Source: Phytopseudomonas dryadis
Lineage (GTDB): Bacteria; Pseudomonadota; Gammaproteobacteria; Pseudomonadales; Pseudomonadaceae
DNA: 64,000 bases
NCBI RefSeq assembly: GCF_004327355.1
Contig: NZ_QJUM01000001.1
Location: 124,001-188,000, forward strand
Reading direction: 5' to 3'
The notes under the pieces are model-generated. The model saw nothing but the letters and a program-made list of their open reading frames with translations. It was not told where the DNA came from and ran no database searches. How positions within the stretch are numbered: position 1 is the stretch's first letter; every line of letters starts with the position of its first letter. Positions 33,985-42,658 of this stretch are shown piece by piece. Made by a program: the position numbers and the translations under genes.

Positions 33985-34848
33985 TCAGTAGGCAATGCGC
34001 ACATCGTGGAAACCCAGATCGCGGGTCTCGGGGGTATCGCCCGGCTGGTCGAACAGCAGGCGATGGATACGCTGTGCGGTCTGCTGGAAACCCACGCCGC
34101 CGAGGCTGTGCAGGTCGTACTGATGGCTGTTGATCTCCGCCCTGACCCGGCCCGGATGCGGCGACAGCAAGAGAATGCGGTTGCCGACGATCAGCGCTTC
34201 CTCGATCGAGTGGGTGACGAACAACAGGGTGAAGCGCACCTCCTCCCACAGCTCCAGCAGCTCTTCCTGCATCTTGCGCCGGGTCAGGGCATCGAGGGCG
34301 GCGAACGGCTCGTCCATCAACAGGATCTTCGGCTGCATGGCCAGCGCCCGGGCGATGGCCACGCGGGCCTTCATGCCGCCGGACAGGGTGTGCGGATAGG
34401 CATCGGCGAAAGCCGCCAGGCCGACCTTCTCCAGGTAATGCAGGGCGCGCTCCTCGGCTTCGCGGCGGCCCAGGGTGCGCGAGGCCAGCAGCGGGAACAT
34501 GACGTTCTGCTTGACCGTCTTCCAGGGCGGCAACTGGTCGAACTCCTGGAACACCACGATCCGGTCCGGGCCCGGTTCGCGCACCTGGACGCCATCCAGA
34601 CGAATGTTGCCGGCGACCGGTTCGATGAACCCGGCCACGGCCTTGAGCAGGGTGGATTTACCGCAACCGGAGGGGCCGAGCAGCACGAAACGATCGGCGC
34701 GATCCACCTCGAAGCTGACTTCGTGGGTGGCGCGCACGACGCGCTGTGGGGTGCGGTATTCGAGGCTGACCTTCTCCACCTGCAGCAGGGTGTCGAAAGC
34801 GCCAAGATTGACAGTGCTGGCCGTGTGGCCTTGCAGAGGGGCGTTCAT
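33985..34848 (-). CDS. ABC transporter ATP-binding protein, sulfonate/nitrate type
   Basis: A 287-residue SsuB/TauB/AtsC-like ATPase. I start at ATG 34848 (MNAPLQGH), after AGGGAA; the longer frame overlaps the upstream gene. Walker [11 protein letters not shown]-loop VFQEFDQLPPWKT, signature [15 protein letters not shown], Walker B ILLMDEPFAALD and H-loop VTHSIEEA are intact. It starts four bases after the upstream stop, so it belongs to one operon with dioxygenase, binding proteins and permease. Confidence 0.92.
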   Translation of the reverse strand: MNAPLQGHTASTVNLGAFDTLLQVEKVSLEYRTPQRVVRATHEVSFEVDRADRFVLLGPSGCGKSTLLKAVAGFIEPVAGNIRLDGVQVREPGPDRIVVFQEFDQLPPWKTVKQNVMFPLLASRTLGRREAEERALHYLEKVGLAAFADAYPHTLSGGMKARVAIARALAMQPKILLMDEPFAALDALTRRKMQEELLELWEEVRFTLLFVTHSIEEALIVGNRILLLSPHPGRVRAEINSHQYDLHSLGGVGFQQTAQRIHRLLFDQPGDTPETRDLGFHDVRIAY

Positions 34849-34852
34849 GGAT

Positions 34853-35890
34853 TCAGCTTCCCTGACCGATGGCGGCGTCTTCGAAGAAGTAGTCCTGCCA
34901 GGTGGCCGGTTTGTTTTTGATGGCACCGACCCGCTGCAGGAAGTCCGCCAGCGGGTAGGTGTTGGTGGGGGTGACGGTGAACTGGTACTGCTCGTTGTCG
35001 ATGATCTTCAGCAACTCTTCGCGGCTGATCTTGGCGCCGGTGACGCGGATGTAGGTGTCCGCCGCGGCGCCCTTGTCGTTCTGGGCGAACGCGGCCGCCT
35101 CGGCCAGCGCGGCGACGAAGGCCTTGTAGGTCTTGGGGTTGTCGTTGCGGAATTTCTCGGTGGCATACAGCACCGTCGGCGAGTTCGGGCCGAGCAGCTC
35201 GTAGGTGTCGAGCACCACGTGTACGTTGGGGTTCTCCAGCGCCTGGTTCTGGAACGGCGGGTTGGAGAAATGCCCGGTCAGCTCGGTACCGCCCGATTTC
35301 AGCGCGGCGGTGGCATCCGGATGCGGCAGCGCCAGGGTGTACTTGTCCAGGCGGTTGTACTGGTCGTCGCCCCACTGCTTGGCGGCCGCGTACTGCAGGA
35401 AGCGCGACTGTACCGACACCCCCACCGCCGGCACGGCGATGCGATCCTTCTCGGTGAAGTCGGCGATGGTCTTGACCTTGGGATTGTTGCTCACCAGGTA
35501 ATAGGGGAAGTTGCCCAGCGAGGCCACGCCCTTGACGTTCTGCCGGCCGTGGGTGCGGTCCCAGACCGTGAGCAGCGGGCCGATGCCGGCGCCGGCGATA
35601 TCGATGGCACCGGACAACAGCGCGTCGTTGACCGCCGAGCCACCGGACAGCTGCTGCCAGTCGACCTTGATATCCAGGCCCTCGGCCTTGCCGTGCTTCT
35701 CGATCAACTGTTGGTCACGCACCACGTTGAGCAGCAGGTAGACGATGCCGAACTGCTCGGCGATGCGGATCTGCCCTTCGGCGTGGGCGCTCGCTGGCAC
35801 GGCCAGGCTGCCAGCCAGCAGGCCCAGGCCGATGCCGCCGAGCAGGCGGCCGAAGCGCGGAATGAAAGGAAAGCCTTTGCCTGACGACAT
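34853..35890 (-). CDS. ABC transporter substrate-binding protein, sulfonate/sulfate-ester type (paralog 2)
   Basis: A 345-residue periplasmic binding protein with a signal peptide (hydrophobic GGIGLGLLAGSLAVPASAHA). It is clearly homologous along its length to the protein at 31960-32979, the two flanking the ATPase and permease genes. Typical motifs are AEQFGIVYLLLNVVRDQQLIEK and LTVWDRTHGRQNVKGVASLG. It follows the TauD-type gene by 45 bp, the arrangement expected for an organosulfur uptake and cleavage system. Confidence 0.88.
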   Translation of the reverse strand: MSSGKGFPFIPRFGRLLGGIGLGLLAGSLAVPASAHAEGQIRIAEQFGIVYLLLNVVRDQQLIEKHGKAEGLDIKVDWQQLSGGSAVNDALLSGAIDIAGAGIGPLLTVWDRTHGRQNVKGVASLGNFPYYLVSNNPKVKTIADFTEKDRIAVPAVGVSVQSRFLQYAAAKQWGDDQYNRLDKYTLALPHPDATAALKSGGTELTGHFSNPPFQNQALENPNVHVVLDTYELLGPNSPTVLYATEKFRNDNPKTYKAFVAALAEAAAFAQNDKGAAADTYIRVTGAKISREELLKIIDNEQYQFTVTPTNTYPLADFLQRVGAIKNKPATWQDYFFEDAAIGQGS

Positions 35891-35935
35891 GGCGTTGCTC
35901 CGTGAAAAAAGGTTCGCGAATGAAGGGCGGACGGC

Positions 35936-36829
35936 TCAGAACGGCACGTCGCCCTGGATGGTCGTGCGGTGCATGCGTCGGCGCAGGTGGCTTGGGCAGC
36001 CTGTAGCCAGGTGGATCAGTGCGCGGTTGTCCCAGAACACCATGTCGTTCGCTTGCCACTGGTGGCGGTAGATGAACTCGGGCTTCGCGCTGTGGGCGTA
36101 GAGCTCGGCGAGGATCTGGCGGCTCTCGTCCTCGGGGATGTCGAGGATGTGGGTGGTGAAGTTCTCGTTGACGAACAGCCCCTTGCGCCCGGTTTCCGGG
36201 TGGGTGCGCACCACCGGATGGACCACCGCCTTGACCTCGGCCAGTTGCGCCTCGGTCAGCGTCGGCCGGCGAATGCCCTTGAACACTTCATCGGCGTAGC
36301 GGGCGGTATAGGAATGCGCGGCGCGCTTGCCATCGATGGCCTGGCGCAGTTCCGCCGACAGGGTTTCATAGGCCAGTTGCTGGCTGGCGAACAGCGTATC
36401 GCCGCCCTCCTCCGGCAGTTCCTGGGCCAGCAGCATGGAGCCCAGGCTGGGGAATTCCTTGTAGGACAGGTCGGAGTGCCAGAACTTGCCGGCATCGCCC
36501 AGGCCGATCGGCTGACCGTTCTCCTTGATGTTGGAGATGATGAAGATTTCCGGGTGATCGGCCAGCAGGAACTGCTTGAGCACGTGGATCTGCAACGGAC
36601 CGAAGCGGCGGCTGAAATCGATCTGCTGTTGCGGGGTGATGCGCTGATCGCGGAATACCAGCAGGCCGTGGTCAAGGTGGGCGCGATGGACACGGGCGAA
36701 ATCCGCGTCGTTCAGCGGCCGACTGAGATCCAGGCCGACGATCTCGGCACCGACGGCCGCATCAAACGGGCGTACGTCGAAATCCTGAGTTGGCTGGCTG
36801 GGGGCGGGGTTCAGGGACACGGCAGACAT
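35936..36829 (-). CDS. TauD/TfdA family Fe(II)/2-oxoglutarate dioxygenase
   Basis: A 297-residue dioxygenase. I start at ATG 36829 (MSAVSLNPAP), eight bases after GGAG. The iron ligands are visible as WHSDLS (His118, Asp120) and a late His in the NRALIHLAT/MHRTT region, with the 2-oxoglutarate-binding Arg in RRRMHRTT. Relatives are taurine dioxygenase TauD and alkylsulfatase AtsK, which release sulfite or sulfate from organosulfur compounds. First gene of the operon to 31960; the AT-rich stretch at 36945-36995 is the probable promoter. TauD versus AtsK cannot be decided by eye. Confidence 0.9.
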   Translation of the reverse strand: MSAVSLNPAPSQPTQDFDVRPFDAAVGAEIVGLDLSRPLNDADFARVHRAHLDHGLLVFRDQRITPQQQIDFSRRFGPLQIHVLKQFLLADHPEIFIISNIKENGQPIGLGDAGKFWHSDLSYKEFPSLGSMLLAQELPEEGGDTLFASQQLAYETLSAELRQAIDGKRAAHSYTARYADEVFKGIRRPTLTEAQLAEVKAVVHPVVRTHPETGRKGLFVNENFTTHILDIPEDESRQILAELYAHSAKPEFIYRHQWQANDMVFWDNRALIHLATGCPSHLRRRMHRTTIQGDVPF

Positions 36830-37016
36830 GGGCGTAGCTCCACACGTAAGCGCCACGCGGGCGCTGCTCGTTCAAAGGCAGGTGTTCGCACCTGTATTCG
36901 TTCGTGCGGCGTGCCGGTTGGCCGGCAGGTACGCATGTGGCTAACTTTATAAGCATAAGAACTTATATTTAAATACCCTTTAAGAATAAACTTATGGCAT
37001 TTCGACAGCCCCGCCT

Positions 37017-37772
37017 TCAGTGCCTTGCCCAGCAGGCATGCAGCCAGCGCGCCGCGGCATCCAGGGCGAAGCCGAGTACGCCGATCAGCAGCACCATGGC
37101 CATCAGTTCCGAATAGGCCAGGCGGTCGCGGGTATCGAGGATGTAGTAGCCGAGGCCGGCGCTGACGCCGAGCATTTCGCAGGGCACCAGGACGATCCAG
37201 AGGATGCCGATGGCCAGGCGTACGCCGGTCAGGACATGGCCGACGATGCCCGGCAGGATCACCCGCAGCAGGGTTTCGCGGCGGGTGGCGCTGAGGCTGC
37301 GCGCCAGTTGCAGCCAGCGCGTGTCGAGCTGCTTCACCCCGGCCGCGGTGTTGAGCAGGATCGGCCAGACCGCGGCGAACGCCAGCAGGAAATAGATGGG
37401 CTGGTCGCCCACCCCCATGACCATGACCGCGATGGGCATCCACGACAGTGGCGAGATCATGCGCAGGAACTGGAACGCCGGCGTGGTCGCCCACTCCAGG
37501 CGACGCCAGCTGCCGACCAGCAACCCCAGCGGCACGCCGACCAGCAGCGCCAGACCAAGGCCGACCAGCACCCGACGCAGGCTGACCCAACTGTGTTCGT
37601 ACAGTTCGCCGCGGGTCAGCAGCTCGGCGAGGCTGACCAGGGTCGCCTGGGGCGAGAACAGCGCGCTCAGCCCCTGGCCGCTGCCGAACACGGCCAGCAG
37701 CAGCCACCACAGGACGAACACCGCCAGCAACCCGGCGATGCCCAGACCCCATGCCTGCAATCGATTGCTCAA
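37017..37772 (-). CDS. ABC transporter permease, sulfonate/nitrate type
   Basis: A 251-residue SsuC-like permease. The start is a TTG at 37772 sharing TTGA with the stop of the binding-protein gene; AGGAG lies eight bases upstream and no ATG is available nearby. Hydrophobic helices begin with GIAGLLAVFVLWWLLLAVFG; the docking segment is LARSLSATRRETLLRVILPGI. Last gene of the four-gene operon that starts at 40825. Confidence 0.88.
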   Translation of the reverse strand: MSNRLQAWGLGIAGLLAVFVLWWLLLAVFGSGQGLSALFSPQATLVSLAELLTRGELYEHSWVSLRRVLVGLGLALLVGVPLGLLVGSWRRLEWATTPAFQFLRMISPLSWMPIAVMVMGVGDQPIYFLLAFAAVWPILLNTAAGVKQLDTRWLQLARSLSATRRETLLRVILPGIVGHVLTGVRLAIGILWIVLVPCEMLGVSAGLGYYILDTRDRLAYSELMAMVLLIGVLGFALDAAARWLHACWARH

Positions 37773-38968
37773 ACGCTCAACTCCTCGCTGCGCTGATAAC
37801 CGCCACCGATACCGAACGCCTGCAGCCCGCCAACAGCCTCCAGGCTGTGCCGGACGAAGCGCTCATCGACCAGATCCCGGGCGGTCTCGAGCGGGTCCAG
37901 GGCGGCGAGGAAGGCGTTGTTGCCTTCGATCAGGGTGTCCTTCAGGCGCCGTACCAGTTCCTCGGTGTAGCTGGGGAACGGATAAGGCTGAAAATCGATG
38001 CGCTGCTCGTCCCAGTCGCCATGGCGGATGGCACCGCTGTCCAGGTAGCCCTGGCGTTCACTAGCGGCGGGCGACAACACCCGGGACAGCACTTCCGGGG
38101 CGTGGGGCGTGTAGCGGTTGGCGCCCTCCTTGGACAGCAACTGGGCGGCCTCGGCGCGATGGTCGCGCGTCCACAGTTGCGCCTTGACGATGGCGTTGAC
38201 CACCTTCTGCGACCACTCGGGGCGGTTGTTCAGATCGTGTTCGTGCATGAACACCACGCAACAGGCGTGGTTGCGCCACACATCGCCGGTGAAGCGCTGG
38301 ATGCGCCCGACCTGCAGGTTCTCCGCCAGGGCGTTGAAGGGCTCGGCGACGATGTAAGCGGCGATGCGCTTGCTGGCCAGGGCTGGCGGCATATCCGAAG
38401 GCGCCAGGACGACCAGGCTCACCTCGTTGGCGGCGATGGCGCCATCCACGCCCTTGCTCACCGGCGTCAGGCCGCTGTCGCGCAGCAACTGCTGCACCAC
38501 CACGTTATGGATCGAATACCAGAACGGGATGGCCACGGCCTTGCCGCCCAGCTGTTTCACATCGGTGATATCCGGCGCCACGGTCAGGCCCGAGCCGCCG
38601 ACATGGTTCCAGGCCACCACCTTGGCCGGCACCCGGCTGCCATAGCGCGCCCAGACGGTCATCGGCGACAGCAGGTGGATGACGTTGACCTGCCCGGAGA
38701 GGAAGGCTTCGATGACCTGCGCCCAGCTGCGCAGCAGCACCGGACGTTCGGACTTGATGCCCTCGGCCTCGAACAGGCCATTGTTGTGCGCCACCAGCAG
38801 CGGCGTGGCGTCGGTGATCGGCAGGTAGCCGATGCGCACCGGCGCGTCGGGCTCGCTGGCGGCCCGCGCCTGCAAGCTGCTGAGCAAAGGCAATGCGCCG
38901 GCTGCGGTCAGCAGCGTGGCGAGTTTGAGAATGTCACGTCGGGAATGGGTGGGATCGTCCAGGCACAT
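37769..38968 (-). CDS. ABC transporter substrate-binding protein with Tat signal
   Basis: A 399-residue binding protein of the NrtA/CmpA/SsuA type. I start at ATG 38968 (MCLDDPTHSRRDILK), eight bases after AGGAG. SRRDILKLATLLTAAGALPLLSSL is a clear twin-arginine signal, so it is likely exported folded. The body opens VRIGYLPITDATPLLVAHNNGLFEAEGI. Its gene overlaps the end of the ATPase gene by 35 bp. The partner flavoprotein upstream points to an organosulfur ligand. Confidence 0.87.
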   Translation of the reverse strand: MCLDDPTHSRRDILKLATLLTAAGALPLLSSLQARAASEPDAPVRIGYLPITDATPLLVAHNNGLFEAEGIKSERPVLLRSWAQVIEAFLSGQVNVIHLLSPMTVWARYGSRVPAKVVAWNHVGGSGLTVAPDITDVKQLGGKAVAIPFWYSIHNVVVQQLLRDSGLTPVSKGVDGAIAANEVSLVVLAPSDMPPALASKRIAAYIVAEPFNALAENLQVGRIQRFTGDVWRNHACCVVFMHEHDLNNRPEWSQKVVNAIVKAQLWTRDHRAEAAQLLSKEGANRYTPHAPEVLSRVLSPAASERQGYLDSGAIRHGDWDEQRIDFQPYPFPSYTEELVRRLKDTLIEGNNAFLAALDPLETARDLVDERFVRHSLEAVGGLQAFGIGGGYQRSEELSV

Positions 38969-39764
38969 GCTGTGGCTCCTGCGAGGGTGAGGGGGCGTGA
39001 TCGCGGCTCGCCCGCCGTAGGGTTTTGAGGATGTCGACGCGCAGGGCGCCAAGCTCGTCGACCAGATCCGCACGGGGGTGCGGCAGGTCGATGTGCCACT
39101 CGCCCAACGTGCGCGCCGGGGTGTCGCCCAGTAGCAGAATACGTTCGGAGAGCAGCAGCGCTTCATCGATGTCGTGGGTGATCAGCACGGCTGCGGTGCG
39201 CTGCTCACGGATGATCTTCAGCAGCAACTGCTGCATCTGCGTCCGGGTCACTTCGTCCAGGGCGCCAAAGGGTTCGTCGAGCAACAGCACATGGGGCTCG
39301 CGGGCCAGGCAACGGGCCAGCGCGGTACGCTGCGCCATGCCGCCGGACAACTCCGCCGGGTAGCGGCCGCAGGCCTGGCTCAGGCCCACCGCGGCGATGG
39401 CGCGGCCGATCAGCGCCTCGCGCTGTGCCGCATCACGACGGGGCTGCCGGCTGAAATCGAGGCCGAAGGCGACGTTCTTTTCCAGCGTCAGCCAGGGCAG
39501 CAGCGACGGATCCTGAAAGGCGACCGCCACTCGGGGATGAGGCCCGCGCAGGGTTTCGTCGAACAACGCCACCCTGCCCTGCTGGGGCTGCTGCAGCCCG
39601 GCCAGTACCCGCAGCAGGCTGGACTTGCCCACGCCGCTGGGGCCGAGAATGCTCACCACCTCGCCGGCCTGCAGGTCGAGCTGAAAATCCTCGAGCACCT
39701 GCTGCCAGCCCTTGCCCTGCGGGTAAGCGAGGCCGATGTCCCGCGCTTGCAACACCGTGCTCAC
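38934..39764 (-). CDS. ABC transporter ATP-binding protein, sulfonate/nitrate type
   Basis: A 276-residue SsuB-like ATPase. The start is a GTG at 39764 whose GTGA overlaps the stop of the flavoprotein gene. Walker A GPSGVGKSS, Q-loop AFQDPSLLPWLT, signature LSGGMAQRTALARCL, Walker B VLLLDEPFGALD and H-loop ITHDIDEA are present. The Walker A ends in SS instead of ST, a tolerated change. The last 35 bp are shared with the binding-protein gene. Confidence 0.92.
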   Translation of the reverse strand: MSTVLQARDIGLAYPQGKGWQQVLEDFQLDLQAGEVVSILGPSGVGKSSLLRVLAGLQQPQQGRVALFDETLRGPHPRVAVAFQDPSLLPWLTLEKNVAFGLDFSRQPRRDAAQREALIGRAIAAVGLSQACGRYPAELSGGMAQRTALARCLAREPHVLLLDEPFGALDEVTRTQMQQLLLKIIREQRTAAVLITHDIDEALLLSERILLLGDTPARTLGEWHIDLPHPRADLVDELGALRVDILKTLRRASRDHAPSPSQEPQHVPGRSHPFPT

Positions 39765-40825
39765 GCCGACACCTGCGCCGCGTTCTTCTGCAGCTCGGCG
39801 CGCAGTTGCACCAGGCTGGGGGTGACCACCGGCACGAAGGCCGATTCCCGCCAGCGTCTGGCGAAACCGTCGCCATGGGGTTGCAGATAGGCGCGCCCAC
39901 CGCTGGCCTGCAGTTCCAGTTGCAGTGCCTCGGCGACGCGCTCGGCCAGGCCGATGCGCAGGGCGAACAGCGCCGATGGCTGGGCGAGGAAGGTGCCGTC
40001 ATGCAGCCCTTGCTCCAGGCGCAGGCGTTCGAGGCTCAGGGTGCTCGCCAGTTGCTCGTATTCGTCATGCAGGATCGAACGCTGCGCCAGCGCACCGCGC
40101 ACTTCGGCCAGCGCGCGCTGTGCCAGGCCGATCGACAGCCCGCACTGCAGGCCGAGAAAGGCCGGACGTACCTGCGGCAGAAAGCGCCGCGCATCGGCGG
40201 CGATCAGCCATTCACGCTGCAGATGCGCCTGCTGCAAGTGCAACGCGGCGGTGTTGCTGGACTGCAGGCCGAGCAGTTGCAGGTCCGCACTGCGCTCGAC
40301 CCCGGCCAGGTCACCCGGGAACGCCGCCACGAACGGCTGGGCACCCGGCAGATCGATGGCGGCGGCCACCACGAAACCGCTCTTGCGCAGATTGGTGACC
40401 CAGGGCAGTCGTCCATTCAGGGTCCAGCCGTCGCTGCCGGGTGTGGCGCTGACGCCCAGTTCCTCGATGCCCGACAGATACTTCATGGCGTTCGACAGCC
40501 CGGTGGCGCCGGCCTGTTCGCCATCGAGCAGCGCCGGTAGCAGGCGCTCGCTCAGCGCCGGGTTGTCGCCCTGCAGCAGGTACTCGATGAAGGCGCGCTG
40601 GCCCCAGAACACGAAGGCGGCCGTCAATGAATGGCTGGCCACATCGGCCACCGCGCGCAAGGCATCGACCACATGGCCGCCCTCGCCGCCCAGCGCTTTC
40701 GGCACGCCAAGGCGCAGCACGCCGGCAGCCGCCAGTTGCGGCAGCACGGCCTGCGCATCGCACTGGCCGCAGTCCAGCGCCCCGGCCTGTTCGTCGAGCC
40801 AGCGGCTCAGGTTGGCATCCAGCAT
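39761..40825 (-). CDS. acyl-CoA dehydrogenase family flavoprotein, SfnB/DszC-like
   Basis: A 354-residue member of the acyl-CoA dehydrogenase superfamily, starting at ATG 40825 after AGAGGAGA. The N-terminal helical domain has LRLGVPKALGGEGGHVVDAL; the middle beta domain has WTLNGRLPWVTNLRKSGFVV. It lacks an obvious catalytic Glu of true acyl-CoA dehydrogenases, and resembles SfnB and DszC, which serve reduced-flavin-dependent monooxygenation of sulfones and sulfur heterocycles. First gene of the operon with the ABC transporter, so it probably acts on the imported organosulfur compound. The specific reaction is unknown. Confidence 0.82.
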   Translation of the reverse strand: MLDANLSRWLDEQAGALDCGQCDAQAVLPQLAAAGVLRLGVPKALGGEGGHVVDALRAVADVASHSLTAAFVFWGQRAFIEYLLQGDNPALSERLLPALLDGEQAGATGLSNAMKYLSGIEELGVSATPGSDGWTLNGRLPWVTNLRKSGFVVAAAIDLPGAQPFVAAFPGDLAGVERSADLQLLGLQSSNTAALHLQQAHLQREWLIAADARRFLPQVRPAFLGLQCGLSIGLAQRALAEVRGALAQRSILHDEYEQLASTLSLERLRLEQGLHDGTFLAQPSALFALRIGLAERVAEALQLELQASGGRAYLQPHGDGFARRWRESAFVPVVTPSLVQLRAELQKNAAQVSA

Positions 40826-40849
40826 GGTGAAATCTCCTCTGCCGCTAAT

Positions 40850-40987
40850 GGGCACCTCTAAAAGCGTTGACGAGGCAGTCAGCGCAAGGCAAAACAGGCG
40901 AAAAAGCGCAGTTTACGAGTTGTAAATGAGCATTTTGAGCGTGTTTTTAACGCAGCGATGACAACGTAGGTAGTTTTTAGAGGGGCC
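40850..40987. mobile_element. MITE-like non-coding element
   Basis: About 138 bp bounded by imperfect terminal inverted repeats: GGGCACCTCTAAAAGC on the left and the complement of AGGCCCCTCTAAAAAC on the right, 13 of 16 identical. The interior (GCGCAGTTTACGAGTTG, GAGCATTTTGAGCG) has no open frame. The right terminus reaches the stop codon of the AhpD-like gene. Elements with these ends occur between genes in several Pseudomonas genomes as I remember them. Confidence 0.6.
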
Positions 40988-41548
40988 TCAGGCGCCGGCC
41001 TGATCCCAGCGGTATTGCTCCAGTTCCGGGTTCAGCGGCGTGTGGGCGAAACTGTTGGCGAAGTTGCACAGGGTGGCCAGGCTCACCCCGAGAATCACCT
41101 CCAGGGCCTGGCTCTCGCTGAAGCCGGCCTCGAGAAATGCCTGGTAGGCCGCATCGCTGACATTGCCGCGGGTGGCGATGACGTCGCGGGTGAACTGGGC
41201 CAGCCTTTCGTAACGGGCATCCGGCAACTCGCCGCGGGCACGCAGCGCCTCGACCACCTCGGCAGGCAGCCTGGCCTTGTTGCGGGCGACCGCCGTGTGG
41301 CCGGCAACGCAGAAGGCACAGCCGTGCGTGGTTGCGGCGATCAGCTGGATCACCTCGCGTTCGGCGAGGCTCAGGCTGGCCTTGCCATTCAGCCCGGAGA
41401 CGGTGACGTAGGTTTCCAGTGCGGCCGGCGCATTGGCCAGCACCGCCAGCAGGTTGGGAACGAATCCGGAAGCGGCCTGGGCGTTGCGCAGAAAGGGCTG
41501 GGCCTCTACGGGAGCGGTTTCCACGGTATGCAAGGTCACGCGAGACAT
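40988..41548 (-). CDS. carboxymuconolactone decarboxylase/AhpD-like peroxidase-related protein
   Basis: A 186-residue all-alpha protein of the AhpD-like fold. The redox motif is CAFCVAGHTA (two Cys with a following His) near residue 77, preceded by SLAEREVIQLIAAT. Such proteins reduce alkyl hydroperoxides or quench radicals. It lies divergently from an AraC regulator (105-bp gap), a typical regulator-target pair. Its stop codon lies at the edge of a MITE-like element. Confidence 0.88.
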   Translation of the reverse strand: MSRVTLHTVETAPVEAQPFLRNAQAASGFVPNLLAVLANAPAALETYVTVSGLNGKASLSLAEREVIQLIAATTHGCAFCVAGHTAVARNKARLPAEVVEALRARGELPDARYERLAQFTRDVIATRGNVSDAAYQAFLEAGFSESQALEVILGVSLATLCNFANSFAHTPLNPELEQYRWDQAGA

Positions 41549-41653
41549 GGGATAACTCCTGGGTTGAACGAATTGCCTGCCATTTTCTTGGTTATAAAAA
41601 CGTCCAACAATATGAGAAAGTCGCTATCACTTGCTCTTGAGTCTTTTCATTAG

Positions 41654-42553
41654 ATGAATTCGTCGACTGCCCCTTTTGAATGGTTATTAGAGAACCTCGA
41701 GCTGGACGCCAGCCTGTTCCATGTCGGCCGCTATTGCGGCAACTGGCAGGCCAGCACCCATGGCCTGGCTCGCGCCAGCTTTCACCTGCTGGTTCAGGGC
41801 GAGTGCTGGCTGCACTTCGACGATGGCAGCCAGCCGCTCGCCCTGCTGGGCGGCGACGCGGTGTTCCTGCTACGGGACATGGCCTATCGGCTGTCCAACG
41901 AGGCGCACGCCGAGGCTGCCCGTTGCAGCCCGCGTGGCAGCATGCAGCCATTGACGGAAACGCGTGATGGCGTCGCCCTGGTCTGCGGCTTCTTTCATTT
42001 CCGCCCCGGGCTGAGCAGTCTGGTCCTGCAGGCGCTGCCGAGCTTTCTGGTGCTGCGGGCCGGGGATCCTTCGCTGAGTGCGGCACGCCGCCTGTTCGAG
42101 CTGATCCTGGCCGAATGCGAGCGTGACGATGGCCCCTCGGGGGCCTTTCTCGAGCGCCTCAGCCACCTGCTGTTTCTCTATGTACTGCGCGAACAGGGCC
42201 AGGCCGAACACCTCGGCGGCCTGCTCGGTATCGCTCGCCACCCGCAGTTCAGCACGCTGCTCGAGCAACTGATCGCCCGCCCCGAGCACAACTGGTCGAT
42301 GCAGGAGATGGCGGTGCACAGCGGGCTATCGCGTTCGGCATTCTGCAAGCGTTTCCAGGAACTGTCCGGTACTTCGCCCGGACAGATGCTGATCAGCCTG
42401 CGGGTTCGCCTGGCCTGCAGCCTGCTCAAGCAAGGGCTGGCGGTCGCCGACGTGGCCGAGGCCGTCGGCTACCAGTCGGTAGCCGCCTTCACCCGCGCCT
42501 TCGCCAAGGTCAGCGGCGTATTGCCGGGTGCCTACCGCAAGCAGTTCCTCTGA
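41654..42553 (+). CDS. AraC family transcriptional regulator with N-terminal cupin
   Basis: A 299-residue regulator. The N-terminal cupin (ASFHLLVQGECWLHFDDGSQPLALLGGDAVFL) is of the AraC_binding_2/cupin_6 type; the C-terminal AraC domain has both helix-turn-helices (WSMQEMAVHSGLSRSAFCKRF and VADVAEAVGYQSVAAFTRAF) and the closing PGAYRK. Divergent from the AhpD-like gene, which it probably controls. The next gene is convergent and separated by a terminator. Confidence 0.92.
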   Translation: MNSSTAPFEWLLENLELDASLFHVGRYCGNWQASTHGLARASFHLLVQGECWLHFDDGSQPLALLGGDAVFLLRDMAYRLSNEAHAEAARCSPRGSMQPLTETRDGVALVCGFFHFRPGLSSLVLQALPSFLVLRAGDPSLSAARRLFELILAECERDDGPSGAFLERLSHLLFLYVLREQGQAEHLGGLLGIARHPQFSTLLEQLIARPEHNWSMQEMAVHSGLSRSAFCKRFQELSGTSPGQMLISLRVRLACSLLKQGLAVADVAEAVGYQSVAAFTRAFAKVSGVLPGAYRKQFL

Positions 42554-42573
42554 ACGATCGGGCCTGAGACGGC

Positions 42574-42608
42574 AAAAAAATGCCGACACGAAGAACTCCG
42601 TGTCGGCA
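42574..42608 (-). terminator. terminator of the MetQ-like gene
   Basis: TGCCGACACG and CGTGTCGGCA form a 10-bp stem around an eight-base loop, followed on the minus strand by seven T residues. It lies 50 bases after the stop of the gene at 42659 and also separates it from the convergent AraC gene. Confidence 0.88.
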
Positions 42609-42658
42609 AGAACGGTATGAGCCATGCGTCGCTCGAACCGTCGTGGCGCGGTCGAATC

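Noticed and set aside
37795..39028. Long plus-strand frame opposite the Tat-exported binding protein
   Set aside because: Shadow frame of the minus-strand binding-protein gene, no domains or start site.
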